NCBI RefSeq assembly: GCF_000876655.1
Contig: NZ_JYCN01000014.1
Coordinates: forward strand, 62,001 to 126,000
DNA: 64,000 nucleotides
Direction of reading: 5' to 3'
Origin: Arthrobacter sp. SPG23
GTDB lineage: Bacteria; Actinomycetota; Actinomycetes; Actinomycetales; Micrococcaceae
This document shows, piece after piece, positions 8,257-17,050 of the stretch. A program made the translations under genes and the position numbers. The notes below the pieces were generated by a model. The model was not told the DNA's origin. It worked only from the letters and a program-made list of their open reading frames with translations, and searched no databases. Position 1 is the first letter of the stretch. Each line of letters begins with the position of its first letter.

Positions 8257-9474
8257 TCACGCGTCGTGGCCGGGCTGGGACTTGGGGACACGCATGGTGA
8301 TCAGGGTCCCCTCCCCGGGTGCCGTTTCGATGACCAGGCCGTTGTCTTCGCCATAGACCTGGCGGAGCCGGGCGTCCACGTTCCGCAGCCCCACGTGGTC
8401 GCCGTCGCTGTGCCCCGCCAGCATGGACCGCAGCTGTTCGGGATCCATCCCCACGCCGTCGTCCTCTATCGTTACCTCCGCGAAGGCGCCGGAATCGTTC
8501 GCCGCTATGGTGATGTGGCCCGGACCTTCCTTGGCCTCCAGCCCGTGCCGGACGGCATTTTCGACCAGTGGCTGCAGGCTGAGGAACGGAATCACGGTGC
8601 TCAGCACCTCCGGGGCGATCCGCAGGCTCACCTGCACGCGGTCGCCGAACCGGGCCCGCTCCAGCAGCAGGTAGCGGTCGATGCACCGGAGCTCTTCGGC
8701 AAGGGTGGTGAAGTCCCCGTGGCGGCGGAAGGAGTACCGGGTGAAGTCGGCAAATTCCACCACCAGCTCCCGTGCCCGCACGGGGTCCGTGTTGATGAAG
8801 GAGGCGATCGCGTTGAGCGAGTTGTAGATGAAGTGCGGGCTGATCTGGGCGCGGAGGGCGCGGACCTCGGCCTCCATCAGGAGGGTCCGGGAGGCGTCGA
8901 GTTCAGCGAGCTCAACCTGCGCCGCCACCCAGTCGGCCACTTCGCCGGTGGCCCGGACCAGTCCGGCGCCTGCCGACGGCGCGAACGCCGCAATGACTCC
9001 CACCACCCTGGCGCCGGCCTTGATGGGGGCGATGACGACGGCGCGTTCGACGTCGGGCGTGATCGTACCGGAGGCTGTGTCTCCGGCGAGCATCTGCAGT
9101 TCGCCGGCCGGGATCACTGCCGTGTGGCCGCCGTCGAGCACTTTGGCGGCCAGTCCCATCAGGGACGGTTTCAATTCCTCCGCGGCGCCGTCCCAGGCGA
9201 GCACTCCCGAGGTGTCGGTAATGGCCAGGGCGTCGCAGCCCAGAATCGTGCGGAGCTGCCGGCTGGCCTTGGCCGCGCCTGCGGGGTTGAGTCCGGTGCG
9301 GAGGTGCTGGCCGGCCCTCGAGGCCGCATGCAGGGTCTTGTAGGTGGCCCGTTCCGCATCGGTGCCCAGCTCCCGGAAGGACCGCAGGACTTTGAGCCCA
9401 ACGCCGACGACGACGGCGATCGCCATCGCGATCACGGCGATGGCGGCAGCGGTGAACAGGGGGGAGTCCGGCAT
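8257..9474 (-). CDS. LytS-like sensor histidine kinase
   Basis: The 405-residue protein has one N-terminal transmembrane helix (about 7-28), a GAF-like sensory region (about 60-175) and a His_kinase domain with phospho-acceptor His214 in ISPHFIYNSLN, followed by a GHKL ATPase domain (VENAVRHGLE, DDGVGM, GLRNVDARL). It lacks the multi-helix 5TM sensor of true LytS, so the signal may be cytoplasmic. Start 9474 has no clear ribosome binding site but a TACGCT hexamer 7 nt upstream, so its mRNA may be leaderless. Partner of the LytTR regulator downstream. Confidence 0.9.
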   Translation of the reverse strand: MPDSPLFTAAAIAVIAMAIAVVVGVGLKVLRSFRELGTDAERATYKTLHAASRAGQHLRTGLNPAGAAKASRQLRTILGCDALAITDTSGVLAWDGAAEELKPSLMGLAAKVLDGGHTAVIPAGELQMLAGDTASGTITPDVERAVVIAPIKAGARVVGVIAAFAPSAGAGLVRATGEVADWVAAQVELAELDASRTLLMEAEVRALRAQISPHFIYNSLNAIASFINTDPVRARELVVEFADFTRYSFRRHGDFTTLAEELRCIDRYLLLERARFGDRVQVSLRIAPEVLSTVIPFLSLQPLVENAVRHGLEAKEGPGHITIAANDSGAFAEVTIEDDGVGMDPEQLRSMLAGHSDGDHVGLRNVDARLRQVYGEDNGLVIETAPGEGTLITMRVPKSQPGHDA

Positions 9475-9588
9475 GGTGCCCAGCGTATCCTGCCCGGCGT
9501 GGCCGCGGGGCACCGTTTGGCGCAGCATCGGGACCGCTGAGCGACGCCGCGGCGGCCTTCTCTGGATGTAAGCCGCATCACGGGAGAC

Positions 9589-9604
9589 AGTGATTGCAGT
9601 CACA
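9589..9604. promoter_or_regulatory. CRP/GlxR-type binding site
   Basis: AGTGATTGCAGTCACA has the perfect half-sites GTGA and TCAC separated by 6 nt, as in the cAMP-receptor (CRP/GlxR) consensus TGTGA-N6-TCACA. It lies 115 nt upstream of the sensor kinase start and 69 nt upstream of the DUF485 start, in the only shared control region. This suggests cAMP-linked control of both symporter modules. Binding is inferred. Confidence 0.55.
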
Positions 9605-9672
9605 TTGGCTGGGACTGTCTGCGGGTGGGCGGGGCAGTCGGTGTGGACGGCAAGTCTCAATGAGGAGGAATG

Positions 9673-10053
9673 ATGGGTAACGATGCCCCAACTCCGGACG
9701 CAGCGGCGTCCGTGGACTTCAAGCAAGTCCAATCGACCAAGCAGTTCCAGGAACTGCGCAAGCGTCACCGCAGCTTTGTCTTTCCAATGGCCGTTGCGTT
9801 CCTGCTCTGGTACTTCGCATACGTCCTCCTGGCCGACTACGCCGTGGGCTTTATGTCCACCAAGGTATGGGGCAACATCAACATCGGGCTGATCCTTGGC
9901 CTGCTGCAGTTTGTTTCCACCTTCGCCATCACCGGCTGGTACGTGAGCTACTCCAACCGGCGCCTTGATCCCATCGCGGCGGAAATCCGCCATGAAATCG
10001 AGGGCCACGAGTTCGACAAAGAAGGCAACAAAATCAGCGGGGTAACAAAATGA
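9673..10053 (+). CDS. DUF485 membrane protein
   Basis: The 126-residue protein has two transmembrane helices (about 38-60 and 75-98) and the family motif FQELRKRHRSFVFPMAVAF before the first. DUF485 proteins are nearly always encoded just before ActP-type symporters and are thought to be small partner subunits. GAGGAGG ends 4 nt before ATG 9673; an ATG at 9670 is only 1 nt away, so 9673 is preferred. The stop overlaps the symporter start (ATGA). Confidence 0.92.
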   Translation: MGNDAPTPDAAASVDFKQVQSTKQFQELRKRHRSFVFPMAVAFLLWYFAYVLLADYAVGFMSTKVWGNINIGLILGLLQFVSTFAITGWYVSYSNRRLDPIAAEIRHEIEGHEFDKEGNKISGVTK

Positions 10054-11666
10054 CGCTTATGGTTCCCGCAGTCAACGTTGCGGATCTCAAGGACACCACC
10101 CTGCTGAACATGGGCATCTTCGGCCTGTTCGTGGCAATCACCATGGTCATCGTGATCAAGGCCAGCCGCAACAACAAAACGGCGGCAGACTACTACGCTG
10201 CCGGACGCTCCTTCACCGGCCCGCAGAACGGCACCGCCATCGCCGGCGACTACCTTTCGGCGGCCTCGTTCCTGGGGATCACCGGCGCCATCGCCATCAA
10301 CGGCTACGACGGATTCATGTACTCCATCGGCTTCCTGGTCGCCTGGCTCGTCGCCCTGCTTCTTGTCGCCGAACTGCTCCGCAACACCGGCAAGTTCACC
10401 ATGGCCGATGTGCTCTCCTTCCGGCTCAAGCAGCGCCCCGTGCGCATCGCGGCAGCCATCTCCACCCTTGCGGTCTGCTTCTTCTACCTGCTGGCGCAGA
10501 TGGCCGGAGCCGGTAGCCTGATCTCCCTGCTCCTCGGCATCAGCGACTGGGGCGGACAGGCGCTGGTCATCATCGTCGTCGGCGCCCTGATGATCATGTA
10601 CGTACTGATTGGCGGCATGAAGGGCACCACCTGGGTCCAGATCATCAAGGCGATGCTGCTGATTGCCGGCGCTGCCGTCATGACCTTCTGGGTCCTCGCC
10701 ATCTACGGCTTCAACCTCTCCGACCTGCTGGGCGGCGCGGTGGAAACGTCAGGCAACCCGAACATGCTCAACCCGGGCCTGCAGTACGGCAAGACCGAGA
10801 CCTCCAAGCTTGACTTCATGTCCCTGGGCCTGGCACTCGTGCTTGGCACCGCGGCCCTGCCCCACGTGCTGATGCGCTTCTACACGGTTCCCACCGCCAA
10901 GGAAGCCCGCAAGTCCGTGGTCTGGTCCATCTGGCTGATCGGCCTGTTCTACCTGTTCACGCTGGTGCTGGGCTACGGTGCCGCGGCACTGGTCGGTGCT
11001 GACACGATCAAGGGTGCGCCGGGCGGCGTCAACTCGGCTGCACCGCTGCTGGCATTCCACCTCGGTGGCCCGCTGCTGCTCGGCTTCATCTCGGCGGTGG
11101 CCTTTGCCACCATCCTGGCGGTCGTCGCCGGCCTCACCATTACCGCGGCGGCATCGTTTGCGCATGACATCTACGCCAGCGTCATCGCCAAGGGAAAGGC
11201 CGACGCCGACACGGAAGTCAAGGTTGCACGGCGCACCGTTGTGGTCATCGGCCTCCTGGCCATTGCCGGCGGCATCTTCGCCAACGGCCAGAACGTGGCG
11301 TTCCTCGTGGCGCTCGCCTTCGCGGTGGCGGCGTCTGCGAACCTGCCCACGATTGTGTACTCGCTGTTCTGGCGTAAGTTCACCACCCAGGGCGCCATCT
11401 GGAGCATGTACGGCGGGCTTGGCTCGGCGATCATCCTCATTGCCCTGTCGCCGGTGGTTTCGGGTCTGAAAACGTCCATGATCCCGGGCGTCAACTTCGC
11501 GATCTTCCCGCTCAGCAACCCCGGCATCGTCTCCATCCCGCTCGCGTTCTTCCTGGGCTGGCTCGGTTCGGTGCTGGACAAGAATCTGGAAGACACCACC
11601 AAGCAGGCCGAAATGGAAGTCCGTTCCCTGACCGGCGTCGGCGCCGAGAAGGCAGTGGACCACTAA
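10050..11666 (+). CDS. actP: Cation/acetate symporter (ActP/MctC type)
   Basis: The 538-residue SSS-family importer has about 13 helices. Strong ActP-branch motifs are TAADYYAAGRSFTGPQNG, IAGDYLSAASFLGITG, ALPHVLMRFYTVP and SFAHDIYASV. Relatives take up acetate, pyruvate, propionate or glycolate with sodium or protons. It is translationally coupled to the DUF485 gene. A CRP-like site and the LytS/LytTR system lie upstream, suggesting induction by external carboxylates. A strong bidirectional terminator follows. The exact substrate cannot be read from sequence. Confidence 0.93.
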   Translation: MTLMVPAVNVADLKDTTLLNMGIFGLFVAITMVIVIKASRNNKTAADYYAAGRSFTGPQNGTAIAGDYLSAASFLGITGAIAINGYDGFMYSIGFLVAWLVALLLVAELLRNTGKFTMADVLSFRLKQRPVRIAAAISTLAVCFFYLLAQMAGAGSLISLLLGISDWGGQALVIIVVGALMIMYVLIGGMKGTTWVQIIKAMLLIAGAAVMTFWVLAIYGFNLSDLLGGAVETSGNPNMLNPGLQYGKTETSKLDFMSLGLALVLGTAALPHVLMRFYTVPTAKEARKSVVWSIWLIGLFYLFTLVLGYGAAALVGADTIKGAPGGVNSAAPLLAFHLGGPLLLGFISAVAFATILAVVAGLTITAAASFAHDIYASVIAKGKADADTEVKVARRTVVVIGLLAIAGGIFANGQNVAFLVALAFAVAASANLPTIVYSLFWRKFTTQGAIWSMYGGLGSAIILIALSPVVSGLKTSMIPGVNFAIFPLSNPGIVSIPLAFFLGWLGSVLDKNLEDTTKQAEMEVRSLTGVGAEKAVDH

Positions 11667-11692
11667 TCCCTGATTGGCCCAGGCATAGCTGA

Positions 11693-11737
11693 CACACACG
11701 AGGAGCTCCCGTGAATCACGGGAGCTCCTCTTGTGTC
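11693..11737. terminator. Bidirectional terminator between convergent genes
   Basis: A perfect 14-bp stem (11700-11713 with 11717-11730) around a 3-nt AAT loop is extended by ACACA/TGTGT pairing. It lies between the symporter stop at 11666 and the convergent gene ending at 11762, so it can serve both. Confidence 0.85.
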
Positions 11738-11761
11738 CTGCTGTTCTCAGGTAGCCGGCGT

Positions 11762-12628
11762 TCAGGCCCTCGGCCGCAGTTTGATGTTGATCATCTTCAT
11801 GTCCTTGTTGCCGTCGAAACGGTAAGCCAGGTCTACTTCCTTGCTCGGGCAGCTGATGATCCCGGCGACGTCGGCAGCGTTGTTGCCGTTCTCGCTGCTC
11901 ACCTTGAAGTCGTTGTACGTCGGCTTGCAGGTTTCGTCCAGTTCGAGGCTTTGGACTCCGGCGGCGAATTCCTCTTTGGAGAGCTTCTGCTGCAGGGCCG
12001 GGTCGAGGAAGTCGTCATATGCGGTGTCGGTGTCCCCGGCAATGACGAGCCGCGTGAAATCCTCCGCCAGGCCCTTGGCTTTGGCCGTTGCGCCGCCCAC
12101 CACGTTGACCAGCAGCACCACTCCCACGACGGCGAGCAGCGCCACTCCACCCACAATGCCCAGAATGATCCACAGTTTCTTGCGGCTCCTGGCCGGTGGC
12201 CGCTGGCCGGGAACGCCATAGGGCCCTGGGACGGCCGGCGCGCCGTAGGGCGCCCCGCCGTACTGCGGCTGGCCGTTCTGCGGGATTCCTTGCTGCGGGT
12301 ATCCTGTGCCGGGATCCGCGGACGGGGGAGGGCCGTACTGTGGCTGCCCGTGCTGTGGCTGCCCATACTGCGGTTCGCCGTAGTGGGGAACCCCCTGTCC
12401 GGGAACCCCGTGTCCGGGAACCCCGTGTCCCGGGACTTCCTGTCCGGGGGCGCCGTAGTGCGGAGCGGGCGGCTGCTGGCCCGAGGGTTCATATGTCGGG
12501 AGCGGCGGCTGTTCCGGGACTCCCGGTTGAGGGGCCGCGTTCGGCGGGAGGGGAGGAGGCTGCTGCCGCCGGCGCCGTTCGCCCGCGCCCGGTTCGGCAG
12601 GCTGGTACGGTTCCTGAGGATTGCTCAA
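11762..12628 (-). CDS. Proline-rich single-pass membrane protein
   Basis: The 288-residue protein has a cytosolic region of about 145 residues made of Pro/Gly/Gln/Tyr repeats (GVPGHGVPGQGVPHYG, YGQPQHGQPQYG). One transmembrane helix follows (about 152-176, after RSRKK), then an extracytoplasmic domain of about 110 residues resembling DUF4878/lumazine-like helical-sheet folds (FTRLVIAGDTDTAYDDFLDPALQQKL). Two Cys (in ETCKPT and IISCPS) could form a disulfide. TTG 12628 is preferred as start because GGAAAGG lies 7 nt before it; an ATG at 12673 is upstream of that site. Function unknown. Confidence 0.75.
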   Translation of the reverse strand: MSNPQEPYQPAEPGAGERRRRQQPPPLPPNAAPQPGVPEQPPLPTYEPSGQQPPAPHYGAPGQEVPGHGVPGHGVPGQGVPHYGEPQYGQPQHGQPQYGPPPSADPGTGYPQQGIPQNGQPQYGGAPYGAPAVPGPYGVPGQRPPARSRKKLWIILGIVGGVALLAVVGVVLLVNVVGGATAKAKGLAEDFTRLVIAGDTDTAYDDFLDPALQQKLSKEEFAAGVQSLELDETCKPTYNDFKVSSENGNNAADVAGIISCPSKEVDLAYRFDGNKDMKMINIKLRPRA

Positions 12629-12747
12629 GATCAAGCCTTTCCGGCAGCCGGCCTGGCCACTGCCTGATTGCACGGGCCGTTCTGGGCCGCGATTCGTTCA
12701 ACTCGACCCAGCCTATAACCCCGGCGCCCCTCAGTCGGCCGCGAACC

Positions 12748-13221
12748 CTACCCCTCCGCGGGGCCGCGCTCGAGCAGGGGCTGGATCCGGAACGGGATCA
12801 GCTCTCCCATGGCGAGCGCCGTATCCGTCCGGTCCACTCCTTCGCAGGCCAAAATCTTGCCATTGATGCGGAAAAGATCTTCGGCGTCCAGCGCCACCAC
12901 ACGCAGGAGGAGGTCCGCGGAGCCGGTCAGTCCGTAACCTTCCAGGATTTCCGGGATGCCGGCCAGGTCCACGGCAAGCTGGCCGAGTTTCTGCTGCTGG
13001 ACGTGGACCGAGATGAATGCCATCAGCGGATATCCAAGGGCTGCCGGACTGATCCGCCGTTCAAAGGAGAGGAAGACGTGCTTTTTTTCCAGTTGGGCCA
13101 TCCGGGCCTGCACGGTATTGCGGGAGAGCCCAAGCTTCTGCGCCAGAGCCACTACCGTCCGTTTCGGGTCCTTCGCGAGGGCGGAAAGGAGCCGGGTGTC
13201 AGTGCCATCCAAAGCTTGCAT
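12748..13221 (-). CDS. bkdR: Lrp/AsnC-family regulator, likely controlling bkd genes
   Basis: The 157-residue protein has an N-terminal winged HTH (DTRLLSALAKDPKRTVVALAQ, then LGLSRNTVQARMAQLE) and a C-terminal RAM ligand-binding domain (GSADLLLRVVALDAEDLFRIN). It lies divergent from a branched-chain 2-oxoacid dehydrogenase operon, as BkdR regulators do, so it probably senses branched-chain amino acids. The ATG at 13221 lacks a clear ribosome binding site but has TAGCCT 8 nt upstream. The symbol is inferred from context. Confidence 0.82.
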   Translation of the reverse strand: MQALDGTDTRLLSALAKDPKRTVVALAQKLGLSRNTVQARMAQLEKKHVFLSFERRISPAALGYPLMAFISVHVQQQKLGQLAVDLAGIPEILEGYGLTGSADLLLRVVALDAEDLFRINGKILACEGVDRTDTALAMGELIPFRIQPLLERGPAEG

Positions 13222-13305
13222 AATGCGCAAGGCTAGCACGACTGATGACCCCCGGACAGTGCATTCTGCTCAGTTTTTTCTGGAGTGGTTGTACCCAATG
13301 AGCAT

Positions 13306-13321
13306 TGTGAGTATGGTCACA
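13306..13321. promoter_or_regulatory. CRP/GlxR-type binding site
   Basis: TGTGAGTATGGTCACA is an exact match to the TGTGA-N6-TCACA consensus, extended by one symmetric T/A pair at each end. It lies 85 nt upstream of the Lrp gene and 97 nt upstream of the E1 alpha gene, between the divergent genes. It is the best of the cAMP-receptor-type sites in the window. Confidence 0.65.
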
Positions 13322-13417
13322 ATTATCCGGGGCAACGGCGCCCGGGCGGCTGGCGTGCACGGGGATCACGAGTTCCTGGAGCGCCGGTGACACGACGTAT
13401 GAAGGTTGCGTGCAACT

Positions 13418-14596
13418 GTGTTTACAGACGAGTTGGGTCAGGGCGGCAACGTCACCGATGGCCCGGACAACAGTGCAGGACATCACGGCGGGGCGAGGGA
13501 GAACCTGGTCCAACTGATCACACCCGGTGGTGAGCGCGTCAGCCACCCGCAGTACGACGCCTGGGTCCGCGACGTCAGTGATGAACAGCTCGGGTCCCTG
13601 TACGAGGACCTGGTGGTCATCCGGCGGATCGACACCGAGGCCACCGCTCTCCAGCGCCAGGGCGAGCTCGGCCTCTGGCCGCCGCTGCTGGGCCAGGAGG
13701 CCGCGCAGATAGGTTCCGCGAGGGCGCTCCGCGACGACGACTTCGTGTTTTCCAGCTACCGCGAGAACGGCGTCGCGTACTGCCGCGGTGTGGACCTCAG
13801 CGACATCCTCAAGGTGTGGCGTGGCAACGCATCGGCGGGCTGGGACCCCTACACCGTCAACATGGCCACTCCGCAGATCATCATCGGAGCCCAAACCCTT
13901 CACGCGACCGGCTATGCCATGGGTATCCAAAATGACGGGGCAGACTCGGTGGCCATCACCTATTTCGGCGACGGCGCCACGAGCGAGGGTGACGTCAACG
14001 AGGCCATGGTCTTCGCCGCCAGTTTCCAGTCCCCGGTGATCTTCTTCTGCCAGAACAACCACTGGGCCATTTCCGAGCCGGTCCGCCTGCAGTCCCACAT
14101 CAGGATCGCCGACCGCGCTGCGGGTTTCGGGATTCCCGGCATCCGGGTGGACGGCAATGACGTCCTCGCAGTCATGGCGGCCACACGCGAGGCACTGGAA
14201 CGGGCCCGCCACGGCGGCGGCCCCACCTTCATCGAAGCAGTCACCTACCGGATGGGCCCGCACACTACTGCCGACGACCCCACCCGTTACCGGGATGCCA
14301 ACGAACTGGAGGACTGGGCGGCCAAGGATCCGATTGCCCGGATCAAGGGCCTGCTGGAACGCAAGGGCCTGCTGACGGAGCAGCTCGAGGCCCGGGTGGC
14401 CGCCAAGGCGGACGCCGTGGCCCGGGAAGTGCGTGCCGGCTGCATCAACATGCCGGACCCGCAACCCCTGGACATCTTCAAGCACGTCTACAGCACCCCC
14501 AACTCCTGGCTGGACCGTCAGGAAGACCACTACTCCCGTTACCTGGCTTCCTTCGGCGATCCCGCAGGTGCCAACTCAGAAGAAGGTGCTCGCTGA
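13418..14596 (+). CDS. bkdA: Branched-chain 2-oxoacid dehydrogenase E1, alpha subunit
   Basis: This 392-residue subunit, with the beta subunit, performs thiamine-diphosphate-dependent decarboxylation of 2-oxoacids. The thiamine motif GDGATSEGDVNEA begins at about residue 184 and ends in NNHWAIS (GDG-X-NN). YRMGPHTTADDPTRY is typical of branched-chain rather than pyruvate enzymes. The start is uncertain: GTG 13418 is chosen, 12 nt after GAAGG, and a TTG at 13406 is also possible. The stop overlaps the next ATG by one base. Pyruvate as an additional substrate cannot be excluded. Confidence 0.9.
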   Translation: MFTDELGQGGNVTDGPDNSAGHHGGARENLVQLITPGGERVSHPQYDAWVRDVSDEQLGSLYEDLVVIRRIDTEATALQRQGELGLWPPLLGQEAAQIGSARALRDDDFVFSSYRENGVAYCRGVDLSDILKVWRGNASAGWDPYTVNMATPQIIIGAQTLHATGYAMGIQNDGADSVAITYFGDGATSEGDVNEAMVFAASFQSPVIFFCQNNHWAISEPVRLQSHIRIADRAAGFGIPGIRVDGNDVLAVMAATREALERARHGGGPTFIEAVTYRMGPHTTADDPTRYRDANELEDWAAKDPIARIKGLLERKGLLTEQLEARVAAKADAVAREVRAGCINMPDPQPLDIFKHVYSTPNSWLDRQEDHYSRYLASFGDPAGANSEEGAR

Positions 14597-15606
14597 TGAC
14601 GCAGATGAGCTTTGCCCGCGCAATTAACTCCGGCCTCCGCAAGTCCCTCGAAAACGACCCCAAGGTCATCCTGATGGGCGAGGACATCGGCACCCTCGGC
14701 GGCGTCTTCCGCGTGACCGACGGTTTGCAGAAGGACTTCGGCAAGCACCGCGTCGTAGACACTCCGCTTGCCGAGTCCGGCATCATGGGCACCGCCGTCG
14801 GCCTGGCCTACCGCGGGTACCGGCCGGTGGTGGAGATACAGTTCGACGGGTTCATCTATCCGGCCTTTGACCAGATCGTGTCCCAGGTGGCCAAGCTCCA
14901 CTACCGCACCCAGGGCGCCGTGAAGATGCCCATTACCGTCCGTGTGCCTTTTGGTGGCGGCATCGGATCCCCGGAACACCATTCAGAGTCTCCCGAGGCA
15001 TACTTCACCCACACGTCCGGACTGCGGGTCATCACCCCCTCCAACCCGCAGGACGCCCACACGATGATCCAGCAGGCCATCACCTCGGATGATCCTGTCC
15101 TTTACTTCGAACCGAAGCGCCGCTATCACGACAAGGGCGAGGTGGATGAAACGGTCGATCCCGCCTCCGCCATGTCCATGGGAAAGGCCCGGGTGGTCAC
15201 CGAGGGCAAAGACGTCACGCTTGTGGCCTACGGCCCGCTGGTCAAGACCGCCAGGGACGCCGCCGTGGCTGCGGCAGACGAGGGGGTCTCCATTGAGGTC
15301 ATCGACCTGCGCTCGCTGGCCCCGGTGGACTTCGCCACGCTGGAGGCCTCGGTGCGCAAGACGGGGCGGCTGGTCATCACGCACGAGGCCGGCCAGTCCG
15401 GCGGGCTCGGTGCCGAAGTGGCGGCGAGCATCACCGAGCGCTGCTTCTACTACCTGGAAGCGGCCCCTGTCCGGATCACCGGTTTCGACATCCCTTACCC
15501 CTATTCGAAACTTGAAATGCACCATCTTCCGGGCCTGGACCGGATCCTTGACGGTGTGGACCGTGCCCTGGGCCGTCCCAACTCCCTCAGCGGGCTGGAA
15601 GGATGA
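14596..15606 (+). CDS. bkdB: Branched-chain 2-oxoacid dehydrogenase E1, beta subunit
   Basis: The 336-residue transketolase-like subunit pairs with E1 alpha to form the heterotetrameric E1. It has MGEDIGTLGGVFRVTDGL (about 27-44), DTPLAESGIMGTAVGLA and EIQFDGFIYPAFDQIVSQ. The C-terminal domain includes VVTEGKDVTLVAYGPLV and THEAGQSGGLGAEV. The start overlaps the alpha subunit stop (TGATG) and its end overlaps the E2 start by 4 nt, so the three are one coupled operon. Its length is normal for the family. Confidence 0.95.
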   Translation: MTQMSFARAINSGLRKSLENDPKVILMGEDIGTLGGVFRVTDGLQKDFGKHRVVDTPLAESGIMGTAVGLAYRGYRPVVEIQFDGFIYPAFDQIVSQVAKLHYRTQGAVKMPITVRVPFGGGIGSPEHHSESPEAYFTHTSGLRVITPSNPQDAHTMIQQAITSDDPVLYFEPKRRYHDKGEVDETVDPASAMSMGKARVVTEGKDVTLVAYGPLVKTARDAAVAAADEGVSIEVIDLRSLAPVDFATLEASVRKTGRLVITHEAGQSGGLGAEVAASITERCFYYLEAAPVRITGFDIPYPYSKLEMHHLPGLDRILDGVDRALGRPNSLSGLEG

Positions 15607-16979
15607 GCGCCGCCATGATCAAGGAATTCAGGCTCCCGGACCTCGGTGAAGGGCTGACGGAATCGGAAATCCTCAGCTGGAAAGTTGCTGTGGGCGACAC
15701 CGTCGCTTTGAACCAGGTCATCGCTGAAGTGGAAACGGCCAAGGCCGTCGTCGAACTGCCGTCGCCGTTCGCCGGGGTGATCACCGCCCTCCACGAGCAG
15801 CCGGGAACCGTAGTGGAGGTAGGCAAGCCGATCGTTTCCTTCGAGGTTGAAGGCGACGACGGCGCCCCCTCCGCAGGAGGTCCGGCTCCGGTGGAGACCG
15901 CCAAGAGGGAACCCAACCTCGTGGGGTACGGCGCCGTCGTCGAAGGTTCGGGCCGACCGGCGAGGCGTGCGCGCACATTCGCTGCCCCGGTTGAGCCGGT
16001 CGAAACCCGGGCGCCGGTTGCGCCGGCGGTTGAGCCTGTCGAAACCCGGGCCCCGGCCCCCGCACCTGCCGCCGAGCGCCCGCGGTCCACGCCGCCCGTG
16101 CGGAAGCTGGCCAAGGACCTTGGGGTTGAACTCACGGCGGTGACCGGTACTGGCGCCGGCGGGCTGATCACCCGCGACGATGTGCGGAACTTCGTGGGCG
16201 GGGGAGACCTGCCAACCGCGGCCCGGGCACTGGCCGGAGCGGAGGCAGCGGGCAGCACCGTCAGCGCAACGCCGGAACAACGCGAAACGCGCACACCCAT
16301 CAAGGGCGTCCGCAAGCTGACCGCGGCTGCCATGGTGTCCAGCGCTTTCACCGCGCCGCACGCCAGCGAATTCCTGACCGTCGACGTCACGCCCACCATG
16401 GAGCTGCTGGCCCGGCTCAAGGCCGGCCGCGCATTTGAGGGCTTCAAGCTGACGCCGCTGACACTCGTGGCCAAGGCTTTGTTGATCGCCCTCCGCCGCC
16501 AGCCGTCGCTGAACTCGCGGTGGGACGACGCCAACCAGGAGATCGTGCAGTACAACTATGTGAACCTGGGCATTGCCGCGGCCACTCCCCGGGGATTGAC
16601 CGTGCCGAACATCAAGGACGCCCACAGCATGTCCCTGGCGGAGCTGTCTGCGGCGCTGACGGCCCTGACCGAGACTGCCCGCGCCGGCAAGACCAGCCCG
16701 GCCGAGCTCTCCGGCGGCACCATCTCCATCACAAACATCGGAGTGTTCGGCATCGACGCCGGCACACCGATCCTCAACCCCGGCGAAGCTGCCATCCTCG
16801 CCATGGGTGCCGTGCGGAAGATGCCGTGGGAGTACAAGGACGAGGTGGCACTCCGCCAGGTCATGACCCTCAGCCTCTCCTTCGACCACCGGCTGGTGGA
16901 CGGGGAACAGGGGTCGCGCTTCCTGGCGGACATCGGCGCGATCCTCGCCGACCCGGGAATGGTGCTGGCAATGGTCTAG
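15603..16979 (+). CDS. bkdC: Dihydrolipoamide acyltransferase E2 of the 2-oxoacid dehydrogenase
   Basis: The 458-residue core subunit transfers the acyl group to CoA. Domains in order: one lipoyl domain (about 5-82, lipoylated Lys47 in EVETAKAVVE), a flexible Pro/Ala linker (about 85-160), an E3-binding domain (RKLAKDLGV..GTGAGGLITRDDV, about 166-198) and a catalytic domain (about 225-458) with the active-site motif SFDHRLVDG near 427-435. The linker holds two copies of VEPVETRAP encoded by a 24-bp repeat (listed separately). No E3 gene follows, so a shared lipoamide dehydrogenase must lie elsewhere. Confidence 0.95.
   Translation: MSAAMIKEFRLPDLGEGLTESEILSWKVAVGDTVALNQVIAEVETAKAVVELPSPFAGVITALHEQPGTVVEVGKPIVSFEVEGDDGAPSAGGPAPVETAKREPNLVGYGAVVEGSGRPARRARTFAAPVEPVETRAPVAPAVEPVETRAPAPAPAAERPRSTPPVRKLAKDLGVELTAVTGTGAGGLITRDDVRNFVGGGDLPTAARALAGAEAAGSTVSATPEQRETRTPIKGVRKLTAAAMVSSAFTAPHASEFLTVDVTPTMELLARLKAGRAFEGFKLTPLTLVAKALLIALRRQPSLNSRWDDANQEIVQYNYVNLGIAAATPRGLTVPNIKDAHSMSLAELSAALTALTETARAGKTSPAELSGGTISITNIGVFGIDAGTPILNPGEAAILAMGAVRKMPWEYKDEVALRQVMTLSLSFDHRLVDGEQGSRFLADIGAILADPGMVLAMV
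15989..16051 (+). repeat. Two near-identical 24-bp repeats inside the E2 linker
   Basis: Copies at 15989-16012 and 16028-16051 differ at one base and share the core GGTTGAGCC-G-TCGAAACCC. They lie 39 nt apart, in frame, each reading VEPVETRA. From memory, the reverse complement (GTTTCGACAGGCTCAAC) is a very common dispersed intergenic repeat in high-GC actinobacteria of this group. Here it appears to have entered a tolerant coding linker. Confidence 0.7.
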
Positions 16980-16999
16980 GCGGACCATTCCACCAAAAA

Positions 17000-17043
17000 C
17001 TGCCGGCTGTCCGTTCCGAGGGAACGGGCAGCCGGCAGCTTTG
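17000..17043. terminator. Bidirectional terminator between E2 and the TetR gene
   Basis: An 18-bp stem (17000-17017 with 17021-17038) with one G:U pair and a 3-nt loop has CTTT on the plus side and a TTTTT run on the minus side. It separates the convergent bkd operon and TetR gene. Confidence 0.88.
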
Positions 17044-17050
17044 TCCCGGC

